A stretch of 64,000 nucleotides of DNA from Cytophaga sp. FL35 (GCF_014349235.1 NZ_JACSOH010000017.1:37348-101347), one strand, 5' to 3'; shown: positions 39,276 to 47,254, counted from the first letter of the stretch. Program-made: numbers and translations. Notes: a model not told the origin generated them from the sequence alone.

Positions 39276-40529
39276 CTACTTTACAGCGGTTATTCTAAAT
39301 CCCTCGCTGTCCTTTTGAAGCTTGCTCCTCAAATTTCCCATATCATTGCTGATTTTCTGTTCCAAGACCCTGGCGTAGACCTGTGTGGTCGATATCTTTG
39401 TATGTCCGAGCATTTTTGATACCGTTTCGATAGGGACTCCATTGGACAGGGTAACCGTGGTGGCAAACGTGTGTCTAGCGGAGTGGAACGTCAGATGCTT
39501 ATAAATATAAAGAGAAGCAGCAATCTCCTTTATGTAAACATTTATCTTTTGATTGGAATACACCGGAAGTAGTTTTCCATTATTCAAATCCGAATAGGTT
39601 TTGTATTTGTCCAGAATCAAAAGTGCCTTGTCCAATAAGGGTATTTTAACGGGTTGTTCGTTTTTTTGACGTTGCGTAAATATCCAATAATCGCCGTCAA
39701 TACCTCGCAAAACATTATTTACGCTCAACTGCCTCACATCCGTATAGGATAGACCCGTATAACAGGCAAACACAAAAATATCCCTGACGATCTCATAACC
39801 CTTGTCGTCCAATACCGCATCCTCAAAAATTTTTAGTTCTTCGACGGACAGGAACTCTTTTTTATATCTATTGAATTTCAGCTTATAACGGGCAAATGGA
39901 TTCTTTTCCAACCATTCCAGATCCATAGCGAAATTCATCAGTTTTCGAAGTCGCTCCAAATGTTTCATTACACCATTATTGTTCAGAGGATTTGAATTCT
40001 GTAATGAAGGGCCCTTACCTAAATACTGTTCAAAATCAATGATGAAGCTGTATCTAAGATGCTTTAAAAAAATATCGTTCGTCTTCTTCTTTTGGACCAG
40101 GAATCTCTTGATATAGTTTTCCGTAGTATAGTAATTCTTCAAGGTGCCTGGCTTAAGTACGCCCTTCATATTTTGATTATGATAGGTAACCAAGTCTAAA
40201 AGAGTCTTATGCCTCTCGTCCTGCCCGACGAACCTAGCTTTTATTGATTTTGCAGTAACAAGCTCAAAATCAGATGATAATTGTTTATGGCATAGTAACA
40301 GTTTGGCGTACACCTGGTCCAAATAGGCGTTCAATTCCTTGCCTTCAGGTGTCCTGGAGGTGGTTTTCTTTGATTTGGTATCCCAATAGGTAACCGATGT
40401 TTGTCTTTGCAGACTGATTTCCGCACGTCTTCCATCAATGGTGACGCGTGCATAAATAGGTGCCAAATCTCCCTTTTTTTTGGCCAGATTTAACCAAAAG
40501 TGAATACTGAAAGTTCTTGAATTGCCCAT
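39276..40529 (-). CDS. Tyrosine recombinase/integrase (Bacteroidota phage-integrase type)
   Basis: 417 aa. An arm-binding domain (about 1-95, with the motif EISLQRQTSVTYWDTKSKK) is followed by a SAM-like core-binding domain (about 105-205) and the catalytic domain. Catalytic residues: Arg in CYTGLSYTDVRQLSVNNV near 258, the HxxR box in HSARHTFATTV near 345, His in LGHTKISTTQVYA near 370 and the nucleophilic Tyr in QVYARVL near 378. It is the last gene before the right copy of the 17-bp core repeat and so is probably the enzyme that inserted the 7.97-40.77 kb element. Confidence 0.94.
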   Translation of the reverse strand: MGNSRTFSIHFWLNLAKKKGDLAPIYARVTIDGRRAEISLQRQTSVTYWDTKSKKTTSRTPEGKELNAYLDQVYAKLLLCHKQLSSDFELVTAKSIKARFVGQDERHKTLLDLVTYHNQNMKGVLKPGTLKNYYTTENYIKRFLVQKKKTNDIFLKHLRYSFIIDFEQYLGKGPSLQNSNPLNNNGVMKHLERLRKLMNFAMDLEWLEKNPFARYKLKFNRYKKEFLSVEELKIFEDAVLDDKGYEIVRDIFVFACYTGLSYTDVRQLSVNNVLRGIDGDYWIFTQRQKNEQPVKIPLLDKALLILDKYKTYSDLNNGKLLPVYSNQKINVYIKEIAASLYIYKHLTFHSARHTFATTVTLSNGVPIETVSKMLGHTKISTTQVYARVLEQKISNDMGNLRSKLQKDSEGFRITAVK

Positions 40530-40635
40530 AGACTATCGCTTTAGGTGAATACTCGATTTGTTTCCGAAAGTCAAATCGAAGCGAAAGTCAAACGCTAATG
40601 AGTTACCAATGTAGTGAAAAAATTCGGCCTAAAAT

Positions 40636-40657
40636 AGGTAACCGAATAGGTAACTTT
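40636..40657. repeat. 22-bp direct repeat, putative integrase arm site (right)
   Basis: Identical to 8041-8062. It contains two ataggtaac half-sites 12 bases apart (40634-40642 and 40646-40654). A related sequence, gcgaaagtcaaa, is nearly repeated upstream of the integrase at 40565-40590. The site lies between the integrase start and the right core repeat. Confidence 0.6.
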
Positions 40658-40731
40658 TGTTTTGATATTAAAGCCAATCAAATAAAATCAAAAAAAATGT
40701 AATTCTTTGAAAATCATTTGATTGACTATTC

Positions 40732-40756
40732 AATGGGTTCTATTAAAACCCATTTT
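40732..40756. repeat. Hairpin next to the right core repeat
   Basis: An 8-bp stem (aatgggtt at 40732-40739 with aacccatt at 40747-40754) with a 7-base loop directly abuts the core repeat. The left core repeat is likewise preceded by a strong hairpin. An element that inserts into a tRNA 3' end often brings a replacement terminator, and this hairpin could be one. It lacks a long U-tract. Confidence 0.5.
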
Positions 40757-40769
40757 GTCGGGGTGGCAG
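40753..40769. other. Putative attachment core (right copy), tRNA 3'-end-like
   Basis: Second copy of the 17-base direct repeat found at 7964-7980. No tRNA body follows on its right side, where tRNA sequence would be expected if this were the outer end of a single insertion. The simplest reading is that another element was inserted here in tandem and that the tRNA lies beyond the window. Inferred. Confidence 0.6.
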
Positions 40770-40977
40770 GCTCATCCCAACAAACATAAATAGTTGATTT
40801 TCAATTTTTTACACCGTTAACTAAGACCAGTTAACCGAACCCTGAACCGTGTTCAAATCGGCACATCCAGAGGCAAAACTTATGGGAGTTTTACACCCCA
40901 AATCTAGGTATTTTTTTGATAAGCTACGATTTGTGGCTCAATGTATCTTATTGATATAAAATCAATTCCATTTTACC

Positions 40978-41415
40978 ATGAAAAAGCTTGTCATATTTCT
41001 TTCAATGATTTCCTAAATGACTAATCAATCATGTGACAGCACAGATGAAGAAATCGACCTTCAGGATAACAACCTTTTTGAACTCCAGTACATCAATGCA
41101 GGAATGTCGGGAAAAATTATCGAGAAGAAGGATTTGGAGTTTAACGAGTTCATTGAGCTTTCCTCTGGCAATCACTTTGTCAAAAGAAGGGTATACCCGG
41201 ATAGTACCAGTATTGCCAAAGGCAATTATATTTTGATCCAATCAGAAGACTCGAAGTATTATGAATTTGAGTATGAAGAAAACAGTTATCTTATTCAAAG
41301 CTGTGGAAGCTCGCTTAAAGAGCATATTTCCATTGTAAACAACAAGGAAATATTCAATGGAAGTTATCTCCTTTGTGATGGACCAGGTTATGCATATAAA
41401 TTAGTCAAAGGATAG
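40978..41415 (+). pseudogene. Lipoprotein gene broken by a stop codon in its signal peptide
   Basis: An ATG at 40978 opens MKKLVIFLSMIS, then a TAA at 41014-41016, and the same frame continues MTNQSCDSTDEEIDLQ to 41415. The two halves together make a lipoprotein leader with the cysteine in NQSC, so a single substitution (for example TTA to TAA) appears to have interrupted it. The 132-aa remainder is a small acidic domain of unknown function. Its C-terminus (NGSYLLCDGPGYAYKLV) recurs as a fragment at 46931-47012. Translation could still start at the ATG at 41017, giving a cytosolic protein without a leader. Confidence 0.6.
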
Positions 41416-41499
41416 CGTGTCCGCATGGTAGCAAAGTATGCTCTCTGATTAATATACTTTTCTACAATGGTTTGATTTCCTTTTAGTAGGACATTTGAA

Positions 41500-41637
41500 C
41501 TAATCCCCAGGTTTGTGTCTATGAGGTTTTAAACCAGGGTGTTTAGGTTTATTTGGAGGTGTAACCCTTCTTCTTCTATCAGGTGTACCATCTGGTTTTC
41601 TTGGTTTTGGTCCAGGTTTAATTGCTTCCACTTTCAT
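41500..41637 (-). CDS. Small basic, proline-rich protein after the DUF6527 gene
   Basis: 45 codons from the ATG at 41635-41637 to a TAG at 41500-41502. The product begins MKVEAIKPGPKPRKPDGTPD and has about one third K/R/H and many prolines, ending HKPGD. It has no hydrophobic segment and is probably unstructured. It lies 12 bp downstream of the DUF6527 stop on the same strand, so it is the last gene of the ubiquitin-like operon if it is real. The clean composition bias and position support it, but no homologue is known to me. Confidence 0.5.
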   Translation of the reverse strand: MKVEAIKPGPKPRKPDGTPDRRRRVTPPNKPKHPGLKPHRHKPGD

Positions 41638-41649
41638 GTTTTAGAATAT

Positions 41650-42066
41650 TTATTTAGTCCTGTTGATAATCTTTTTAATCCAATTAATAATTCTTCTATA
41701 GATTGATTGATTTCGTTGCCTTTCTTCTAAACTCTCGTAATAATCTTTCCTTTTTCTTTCTTCAGCCTTTCGCCCCTCTTGTATTTCCTCTTCACTCCAC
41801 TGATATGACCATTCAATTTTACCATTTGTAATCCAATAATGGGATTTACATGGCAATTGCCAATTACCTATTGAAGGATATAAAGTAGGTCCCTTTACAT
41901 CATCTTTAAATGACCACTCTGTTGGTTCCAATGGAGTCATTATTTTATTCCCGCAACCACAAGGACATAAATGGCCCGCAATTCCATATTCTTCAGATAC
42001 ATATAGTACGCCCTGCTCTAATTCTCTCGGTAAAAATTGAGTTTTCAGTAATTTAATTGCCTCCAT
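41650..42066 (-). CDS. DUF6527 family protein (ubiquitin-like operon)
   Basis: 138 aa from the ATG at 42064-42066. The longer frame to 42129 overlaps the E1 coding region and is not needed. Family features: LEQGVLYVSEEYGIAGHLCP, then CGCGNKIMTPLEPTEW with four closely spaced cysteine positions (CPCGCG), then PSIGNWQLPCKSHYWI, which supplies another Cys and a His. These suggest a metal-bound fold. The tail is charged and helical. DUF6527 genes are typical partners of ThiF/E2-like/multiubiquitin operons, and it overlaps the E1 gene by 14 bp. Its biochemical role is not established to my knowledge. Confidence 0.82.
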   Translation of the reverse strand: MEAIKLLKTQFLPRELEQGVLYVSEEYGIAGHLCPCGCGNKIMTPLEPTEWSFKDDVKGPTLYPSIGNWQLPCKSHYWITNGKIEWSYQWSEEEIQEGRKAEERKRKDYYESLEERQRNQSIYRRIINWIKKIINRTK

Positions 42067-42724
42067 TTTCACTGACCAAGTTTGTTCCATCAATATTATA
42101 TAGAGAATGTAAATATGGGTTGTCGTCACAATAGAACCCTCTTAATTGTTTATACCTAATAATCGCAAAACATGCGTTCAAAGCATTTAATTCGGAAATT
42201 TGAATATTACTCTTGTAAACATCATCTGGAATATTGGAAAAAGGAGCTAAGTTTTTATCTATCAAATCTCGGGCATTCTCTTCCGAATAGTATGTTGTTC
42301 GTAGAGTACCACTTATTAACCCCGTATCCTTATCTAATCCCATTCCAACATCTATAAATGGAATTTTCAATCGAACTAACAAATCAAAAATTTCTTTACG
42401 GGATTCTCCATCATCAATCGCAATGAAGGCAAATGAAATTCCATTTAATTCCTCCACTGAATCACTTGTGACATAAGCCGGAATAAAATTTATATTTGTT
42501 CTAAAATTATCATATCTATTCTGATAAACTTCGGCTTTCTTTTTCCCAAGTTCTATTTCTTTTAATTCTCCAGGGGAACGAAATGCATTGTGTACATGGT
42601 ACCAATCTCCATCAAAAGCCCTTATTTCTCTGACAGGGGTCTTTGCCAAAAAATCAAGTAAATAAGCACCGGTTCCACCAAGTCCAATTATAGCGATCCT
42701 ATCATCCTCTAATTTGGCACTAGC
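42053..42724 (-). CDS. ThiF/E1-like adenylyltransferase half of a split E2-E1 gene
   Basis: The open frame runs from 42724 to the stop at 42053. It begins ASAKLEDDRIAIIGLGGTGA, so the Rossmann nucleotide-binding glycine motif (GLGGTG) lies upstream of the first possible start codon (TTG at 42647-42649). It continues VREIRAFDGDWYHVHNAFRS (Asp/Arg of the adenylation site) and FAFIAIDDGESR. An intact enzyme would adenylate the C-terminus of the Ubl. No start codon precedes the glycine motif in this frame, and the preceding E2-like frame ends here, so the natural gene was probably one E2-E1 fusion now interrupted by a one-base loss near 42721. Confidence 0.8.
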   Translation of the reverse strand, partial: ASAKLEDDRIAIIGLGGTGAYLLDFLAKTPVREIRAFDGDWYHVHNAFRSPGELKEIELGKKKAEVYQNRYDNFRTNINFIPAYVTSDSVEELNGISFAFIAIDDGESRKEIFDLLVRLKIPFIDVGMGLDKDTGLISGTLRTTYYSEENARDLIDKNLAPFSNIPDDVYKSNIQISELNALNACFAIIRYKQLRGFYCDDNPYLHSLYNIDGTNLVSENGGN

Positions 42725-43227
42725 TCACCAATTTCTGACCTGCTAGAAAGGGTATCTCTAAACTTAAAAACTGATTGGCAATCTTCTTCAACGAAACGAA
42801 ATGTTAATGGATTTGCATCAAACTTATCAATTGCTGGACCAGATATTATTGTTACATAGCTTTCAATCTTTTCAAACCAATCTAAAAATTTACCACTAGG
42901 AGGTTTATTTGAAAAGGATCGTTGAACTAATAAATCTTCAGAAATTAAATGGACTTTCGTAGCTCCTCCGCCTAGATTCCTAATTGGGTTTCCATTCAAT
43001 TCATGGGGATGGCTACCACAAAAATAAATTTGATGATCTTTCATTTGGGCCTTGTTTTGGCTCACAAAGTCAATTACCGAGACAATGGCACCTATTTGTA
43101 GTGTTCCTTTGTCATCAAGGTAGGGAATATCCCTTACCACTAAATGGTTACTGTCAAGGGATACGGCGTATCCCTTGTCCAATAACTTTTTAATATCAGC
43201 ATTCTTTTCAATTACATCCGATATCAT
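42709..43227 (-). CDS. E2-like (DUF6791-type) half of a split E2-E1 gene
   Basis: 172 aa. It has the fold signature seen ahead of ThiF domains in multiubiquitin operons: LLDKGYAVSLDSNHLVVRDI, KDHQIYFCGSHPHELNGNPI and a helical end SVFKFRDTLSSRSEIGELVP. The only cysteines are in YFCGSHPHE and EEDCQS. The former sits where an E2-type active site could be, but this is inference. The last residues VPN* replace a SAKLEDDRIAII continuation found in the -1 frame, indicating a frameshift into the E1 half. It starts 9 bp after the Ubl gene. Confidence 0.75.
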   Translation of the reverse strand: MISDVIEKNADIKKLLDKGYAVSLDSNHLVVRDIPYLDDKGTLQIGAIVSVIDFVSQNKAQMKDHQIYFCGSHPHELNGNPIRNLGGGATKVHLISEDLLVQRSFSNKPPSGKFLDWFEKIESYVTIISGPAIDKFDANPLTFRFVEEDCQSVFKFRDTLSSRSEIGELVPN

Positions 43228-43236
43228 GCCCTTGTC

Positions 43237-43506
43237 TTAAGATTGACCAGTATGCTTCACCTTGAATGTCATTCCATCTTTGACTTTTACCGACCCGCCA
43301 GGAGATAAAATGCCTTTAGGTTTATTCCCATGACCCCTTTCATATGTCACCGAATAAGTCCTCTCCGGATGCTGCGGAAAATCGGGGAATGCAAGGGTTA
43401 CGACTTCATCATAGGTGATTTCGCCCTTTTCTTCCTGGTGGGGCATACCATTGACAATAATGGTTACTTTTTTTTCTTTTTCCTCTTTTGATAAGTTTGA
43501 GACCAT
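43237..43506 (-). CDS. Ubiquitin-like protein (multiubiquitin domain, single copy)
   Basis: 89 aa. It is one beta-grasp Multi_ubiq unit: KVTIIVNGMPHQEEKGEITY, then DEVVTLAFPDFPQHPERTYS, then VTYERGHGNKPKGILSPGGS and VKVKDGMTFKVKHTGQS. Many homologues carry two or more tandem copies; this one carries one. The last residues (TGQS) follow the conserved V-x-x-T. The protein would be the conjugated modifier of the E2/E1 pair downstream. A hairpin separates it from the WYL gene upstream. Confidence 0.85.
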   Translation of the reverse strand: MVSNLSKEEKEKKVTIIVNGMPHQEEKGEITYDEVVTLAFPDFPQHPERTYSVTYERGHGNKPKGILSPGGSVKVKDGMTFKVKHTGQS

Positions 43507-43540
43507 AACTCTAATTTTTATTATTAACGGTACAAATAAA

Positions 43541-43570
43541 AGAGGATATGGCGCAACCCACTTGCGCCAT
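43541..43570 (-). terminator. Hairpin between WYL gene and ubiquitin-like gene
   Basis: A perfect 9-bp stem (atggcgcaa at 43548-43556 with ttgcgccat at 43562-43570) with a 5-base loop follows the WYL stop by 8 bp. On the minus strand it is followed by a moderately U-rich stretch (cctcttttattt). It may terminate or attenuate transcription between the nuclease/WYL pair and the ubiquitin-like genes. Confidence 0.55.
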
Positions 43571-43578
43571 CTATTTTT

Positions 43579-44586
43579 TTATGTCGAACCGTAATTTTTA
43601 CTGGCCTTGAGGAAATTTGAACGGAATATGTCTTGTATTTCACTTGGGGAGATGACTAGGGCATCACTACAATAGCTATAGATTTTTGAAAAGAATTCAT
43701 AAGACGGTTTGACCCTGACTTTCAATAGGAGCTCTTTCTTCGTTTCCTTTACGATTTCTTGGGTCGGGTGGATAGGAAGTGTTTTGATATAATGAGCTTG
43801 TTCGGCATTAAAACGAACGATCACCTCAATGGGTTCGGCCTCGGATACCGTGACCCCAAAAGAGTATTTAAAATACTCGGAACTATTAAATTTTACTTCT
43901 TCGAACGCTTCTTCGGTGACAGTTACACTTTTGATCCTATCCAAAGCGAAGGTGATATAGCTGTTATACTTTATATTTATGGCTATTAAGTACCACATCA
44001 ATTTATCTTCTTTCAGAATTAACGGTTTCACTTTATGCATTTTGGGCTTATTCCCAAACCTTCCGTATTCAACTTCGATGATTTTTTTGGCTGAAATGGC
44101 CTTTAACAGATCTATTATAAATTCTATTCCTGCGATAGGGGGATGTATTTCTGGTTCAAGTAAGTTTTTTAATCGAAACAGTTCTTTTCTTTCATGGGAT
44201 ATGTTCGAGCTGTCGATTACTTTTTTCATCGCCTGTGATATATCTTTAAAAATAGGGTAATCCCTATATTGATTGATTGTTTTCACATAAAATAATAGTG
44301 CGTCAATTTCACCATCCTTCAATTCTAGTGTAGCAAAAATCTCTTTCGGAATTCCTGTACTAAACCATTTTTTTACTTTTTCGTCCTTTTCAATCCCAAG
44401 ACTTCTTCCAAAAATTGTATGATCATCTCTCAAATCTTCGAGGTCTTTTTGAATGGTTCTATAAGCAACCTCAATTCCACTATTTAAACAGGCCTCATGA
44501 ATATATTTAGAAGAAAAACTACCCTCTCGGCTTAAAATTTTTAGAATAATTCTGTATCTCTTCAGTGCTTTCTGATTATCCGGCAT
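43579..44586 (-). CDS. WYL-domain transcriptional regulator
   Basis: 335 aa. An N-terminal winged helix-turn-helix (about 1-62, ALKRYRIILKILSREGSFSS and AYRTIQKDLEDLRDD) is followed by a WYL domain at about 155-235 (IIEVEYGRFGNKPKMHKVKP, LMWYLIAINI) and a WCX dimerisation domain to the end. WYL regulators sense nucleic-acid ligands and commonly control defence genes in bacteria. Its ATG overlaps the stop of the DUF2779 nuclease gene (TAATG), so the two are translationally coupled. Confidence 0.9.
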   Translation of the reverse strand: MPDNQKALKRYRIILKILSREGSFSSKYIHEACLNSGIEVAYRTIQKDLEDLRDDHTIFGRSLGIEKDEKVKKWFSTGIPKEIFATLELKDGEIDALLFYVKTINQYRDYPIFKDISQAMKKVIDSSNISHERKELFRLKNLLEPEIHPPIAGIEFIIDLLKAISAKKIIEVEYGRFGNKPKMHKVKPLILKEDKLMWYLIAINIKYNSYITFALDRIKSVTVTEEAFEEVKFNSSEYFKYSFGVTVSEAEPIEVIVRFNAEQAHYIKTLPIHPTQEIVKETKKELLLKVRVKPSYEFFSKIYSYCSDALVISPSEIQDIFRSNFLKASKNYGST

Positions 44587-46544
44587 TATTTGATGATTTC
44601 TCTAAAATGTTCATAAAGCATTACCATGGCTAAAGTATCCAATTCGCAATACTTTAATAGAGCAGATGTTATTTCATCAACTTCGGCCTTGGTCATATCA
44701 GTATATTGCAGTTTCCCATAGGCTGTCAAAGCTGCACCGCCATCGTTGATTTCCTCTATCTCTGAGATTGATTTTTCAATTTCTTCTTCAGTCCAATTAT
44801 CGAATACAGGTGGTAACCCTTTGTAGGGGTTGATTATTTTTTCTTGGTTCTTCCGCAACCAAATAAATTCATCAGGAAAATTTTTGGAGGTTAATGAAAT
44901 TTGCCGAATAGGTTTTGAATACTTTTCCTGTAAAAAGTCACTATTGTTCAGGGCTGCTGGTAATAAATCTTTTAAAGAATTTGAACCTTTTGTTAATGGG
45001 TTGAAATAGAAGTTTTTTGCCACAACCCAAAGATCTACCATATCCCTATCTCCGCTCCATTTTTTAGCACTATTTCCAGTGGAATGCGAAATACTCTCAA
45101 TAAATTCTATCAAAGGAATTTTGTCTTTTTCATCTGACTCCAATAATTGGGAATGGATAGCATTTAAAATGGTGTTTTCGTGATTATGGAACCTAAAAAC
45201 GGTTCCATAATCGTTTTCTAGTGCTTTTTTTAATTCCCGTATAAAATCAAAATTTGGAAAGTATGCTGCTTGATTACAAATGAATTCGGTGGCATGCTCA
45301 ATTTTCCCATCTTCATAATATTTATGATGAGAAAATTGGAAAGCAATCTGTTCATAGGGTTTCCTTCCTTTGGAAAAAGGTAAAGCTGCTGTACATGTCT
45401 CAAAGTCTATGAAATGTAATGGAAATATCCATTTATCCACTTCCTCTTTAAGTCCGTGTTTGTCTACATAAATAGTTGAATCATCACTAATTGCTTTTTC
45501 AATTTGGATCCAAGCCCTTTCACTATCGGATAATTTTCCTACCCCTTCCTTTAACCCTATCGATTCCTGACTTAATATTTCCCCAAAAATCAATTCGCTT
45601 TGAAATAATTTGATGGATTTGGTCCAGTGGATACCCCGAATATCGAATAAATTAAGTTTGTCAAAGTCGCTTTCCTTCCAATTATGTTGTTTTACAAAAC
45701 ATTCCTTAAAACCCGACAATAGGCCACTGTCTTCATCTGCCTTAAACTCACACTTGTTACAAGCCATGTATGAAGTTGGGAAATTCCTATATTCATCCCT
45801 AAGATATGCTTGTCTATAATCTTCAATACTATCATCAAAACTCAAAGCATCATTATAGGTATATTTCCCGCTCTCAATCCCTGAGACAATATCCGTAACC
45901 TCAAGCTTATCAAGAATAGGTGATCCTAACTCATCCTTCGATTTTACCAGAACTTTTACACCAGTTCTATTGTCCGTTAGTTTTGTAAGTCTGAAAAATT
46001 GGTTTAGACCATCAATTGATGCTTTCTTGGACTTATCTGCCATCATAATGTAACTTTTAATTTCCCATTCTGGGAAACACAGTTGCATTACATGTTTTTG
46101 AAAGGCTACATCAAATAGATAAGGTTTCCAATCACTAATCAATCCACCTGTTTTTCCAATGAAAATATTTTCATTTTCCGGATTAAAAGACTTGGATTTG
46201 ACTTCCACCAATTGTATGGAATTTCCTCTCTTGACTAAAATATCTGTTCTAATGAAAAGACCATCATGAAGAAATGCGGCTTCATATATTGTTACATTTT
46301 CCTTTTTAAGCAATTCTTTTGTATGCTCCCAATGTTTCTTATAATCCCAATCTTCACCCTCCAAAAGGTGGCCGCTTGGGTAATAAAGTCTTGCAAGTTC
46401 TTCAACTTGAAATCCTCCCTTTGCAAGGGCCTCTAAAAAAGGATTATCATCTTTCTGATTGGCATATTCTTTTTTACCTACATAAAATAATTTATTGGGA
46501 CACTCTAGCCCTAACTTAAATTTAGATTTTGTCAATACTCTCAT
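44586..46544 (-). CDS. DUF2779 nuclease (PD-(D/E)xK plus DnaQ-like exonuclease)
   Basis: 652 aa. The N-terminal half is a Cas4/AddB-like PD-(D/E)xK nuclease: Cys15 in LGLECPNKLF, LFIRTDILVKRG with Asp101, and LVEVKSKSF with Glu114 and Lys116, followed by further cysteines near 260-275 (CNKCEF). The C-terminal DUF2779 region begins LHFIDFETCTAALPFSKGRK near 373, whose D-F-E fits a DnaQ/RNase H-like exonuclease, and it ends with an acidic helix. It is the first gene of the operon leading to WYL and probably to the ubiquitin-like genes. A role in nucleic-acid defence is likely but not proven. Confidence 0.85.
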   Translation of the reverse strand: MRVLTKSKFKLGLECPNKLFYVGKKEYANQKDDNPFLEALAKGGFQVEELARLYYPSGHLLEGEDWDYKKHWEHTKELLKKENVTIYEAAFLHDGLFIRTDILVKRGNSIQLVEVKSKSFNPENENIFIGKTGGLISDWKPYLFDVAFQKHVMQLCFPEWEIKSYIMMADKSKKASIDGLNQFFRLTKLTDNRTGVKVLVKSKDELGSPILDKLEVTDIVSGIESGKYTYNDALSFDDSIEDYRQAYLRDEYRNFPTSYMACNKCEFKADEDSGLLSGFKECFVKQHNWKESDFDKLNLFDIRGIHWTKSIKLFQSELIFGEILSQESIGLKEGVGKLSDSERAWIQIEKAISDDSTIYVDKHGLKEEVDKWIFPLHFIDFETCTAALPFSKGRKPYEQIAFQFSHHKYYEDGKIEHATEFICNQAAYFPNFDFIRELKKALENDYGTVFRFHNHENTILNAIHSQLLESDEKDKIPLIEFIESISHSTGNSAKKWSGDRDMVDLWVVAKNFYFNPLTKGSNSLKDLLPAALNNSDFLQEKYSKPIRQISLTSKNFPDEFIWLRKNQEKIINPYKGLPPVFDNWTEEEIEKSISEIEEINDGGAALTAYGKLQYTDMTKAEVDEITSALLKYCELDTLAMVMLYEHFREIIK

Positions 46545-46930
46545 TGAGATGTATATCTTAAAATTATGACTGAAATTTTTAGGGGAATTTCAAGATACAA
46601 AAAATTAACAACCAGTTAATTACAGAAATCTGTAATACGGCTAAAATTTATAATTCTTTAAACAACAAAACTTTCCGATTATCATTATCTTCTTTATTAT
46701 TCTTTCTTCAGATTCGCAATGACCTTCTATATATGGTGGGGAAGAACAAGAAGGCCTTTTACAGGAAGCACTTGACATAGTATACCACCCTCGCAGGATA
46801 AAATTGACCACTATCCAAACTAACACAAAAATCTTACTTTCAAATGACTAAAGCCAAATATTGGATAGTTCAAATTTTCCTTTCTTGGTGGTCTCAACCA
46901 TCTTAACCACCCATTCATAAAACATAATTC
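46545..46930. other. Intergenic region with no supported gene
   Basis: About 390 bp upstream of the DUF2779 gene. A 61-codon minus-strand frame at 46641-46826 is cysteine-rich but lacks a leader or known motif, so it is not called. The A/T-rich part next to 46545 should hold the promoter of the minus-strand operon. Confidence 0.35.
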
Positions 46931-47012
46931 TATTTTAAACAATAAGAAAATACTTAATGGAAGTTATCTCCTTTTTGATGGACCAGGTTTTGGATACAGA
47001 TTAGTAAACTAA
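46931..47012 (+). pseudogene. Duplicate 3' fragment of the 40978-41415 lipoprotein gene
   Basis: Reads ILNNKKILNGSYLLFDGPGF then GYRLVN and a stop, aligning without gaps to IVNNKEIFNGSYLLCDGPGY then AYKLVKG at the end of the gene at 40978-41415. The upstream part of the copy is missing. The two copies flank the 41.4-46.9 kb ubiquitin-like/nuclease cassette in direct orientation. Confidence 0.65.
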
Positions 47013-47254
47013 TGCATGCTAACCTAATACAATTTTTAAACACATTTTTTTTGTGCTAACATAAGCTTAAAAATAGGGATGAATTTTGGTTTTCAAAAAA
47101 TTAGAAAGGTAGACACCAAAGAAAGTAAACTCCTGCCATTCTTCCCCTTAGGAAAACTTAGGCGTCTTTTGTTTTTTATGTAACTTTTCAATCTAAATAA
47201 ATCAAAAGGACTGATATTTCCGTTAGCCCAAAGAGGAACAACTTAAAGAATTAA

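Noticed and set aside
40385..40398. A third integrase arm site (aataggtaaccgat) inside the integrase gene
   Set aside because: It coincides with the conserved VTYW coding motif of the integrase and is probably a chance match.
42705..42725. Programmed -1 frameshifting between E2-like and E1
   Set aside because: The frames differ by -1, but no X XXY YYZ heptamer or obvious downstream pseudoknot is present, so a simple base loss is more likely.
46641..46826. 61-codon cysteine-rich minus-strand frame
   Set aside because: No family resemblance, and neighbouring sequence is decayed.
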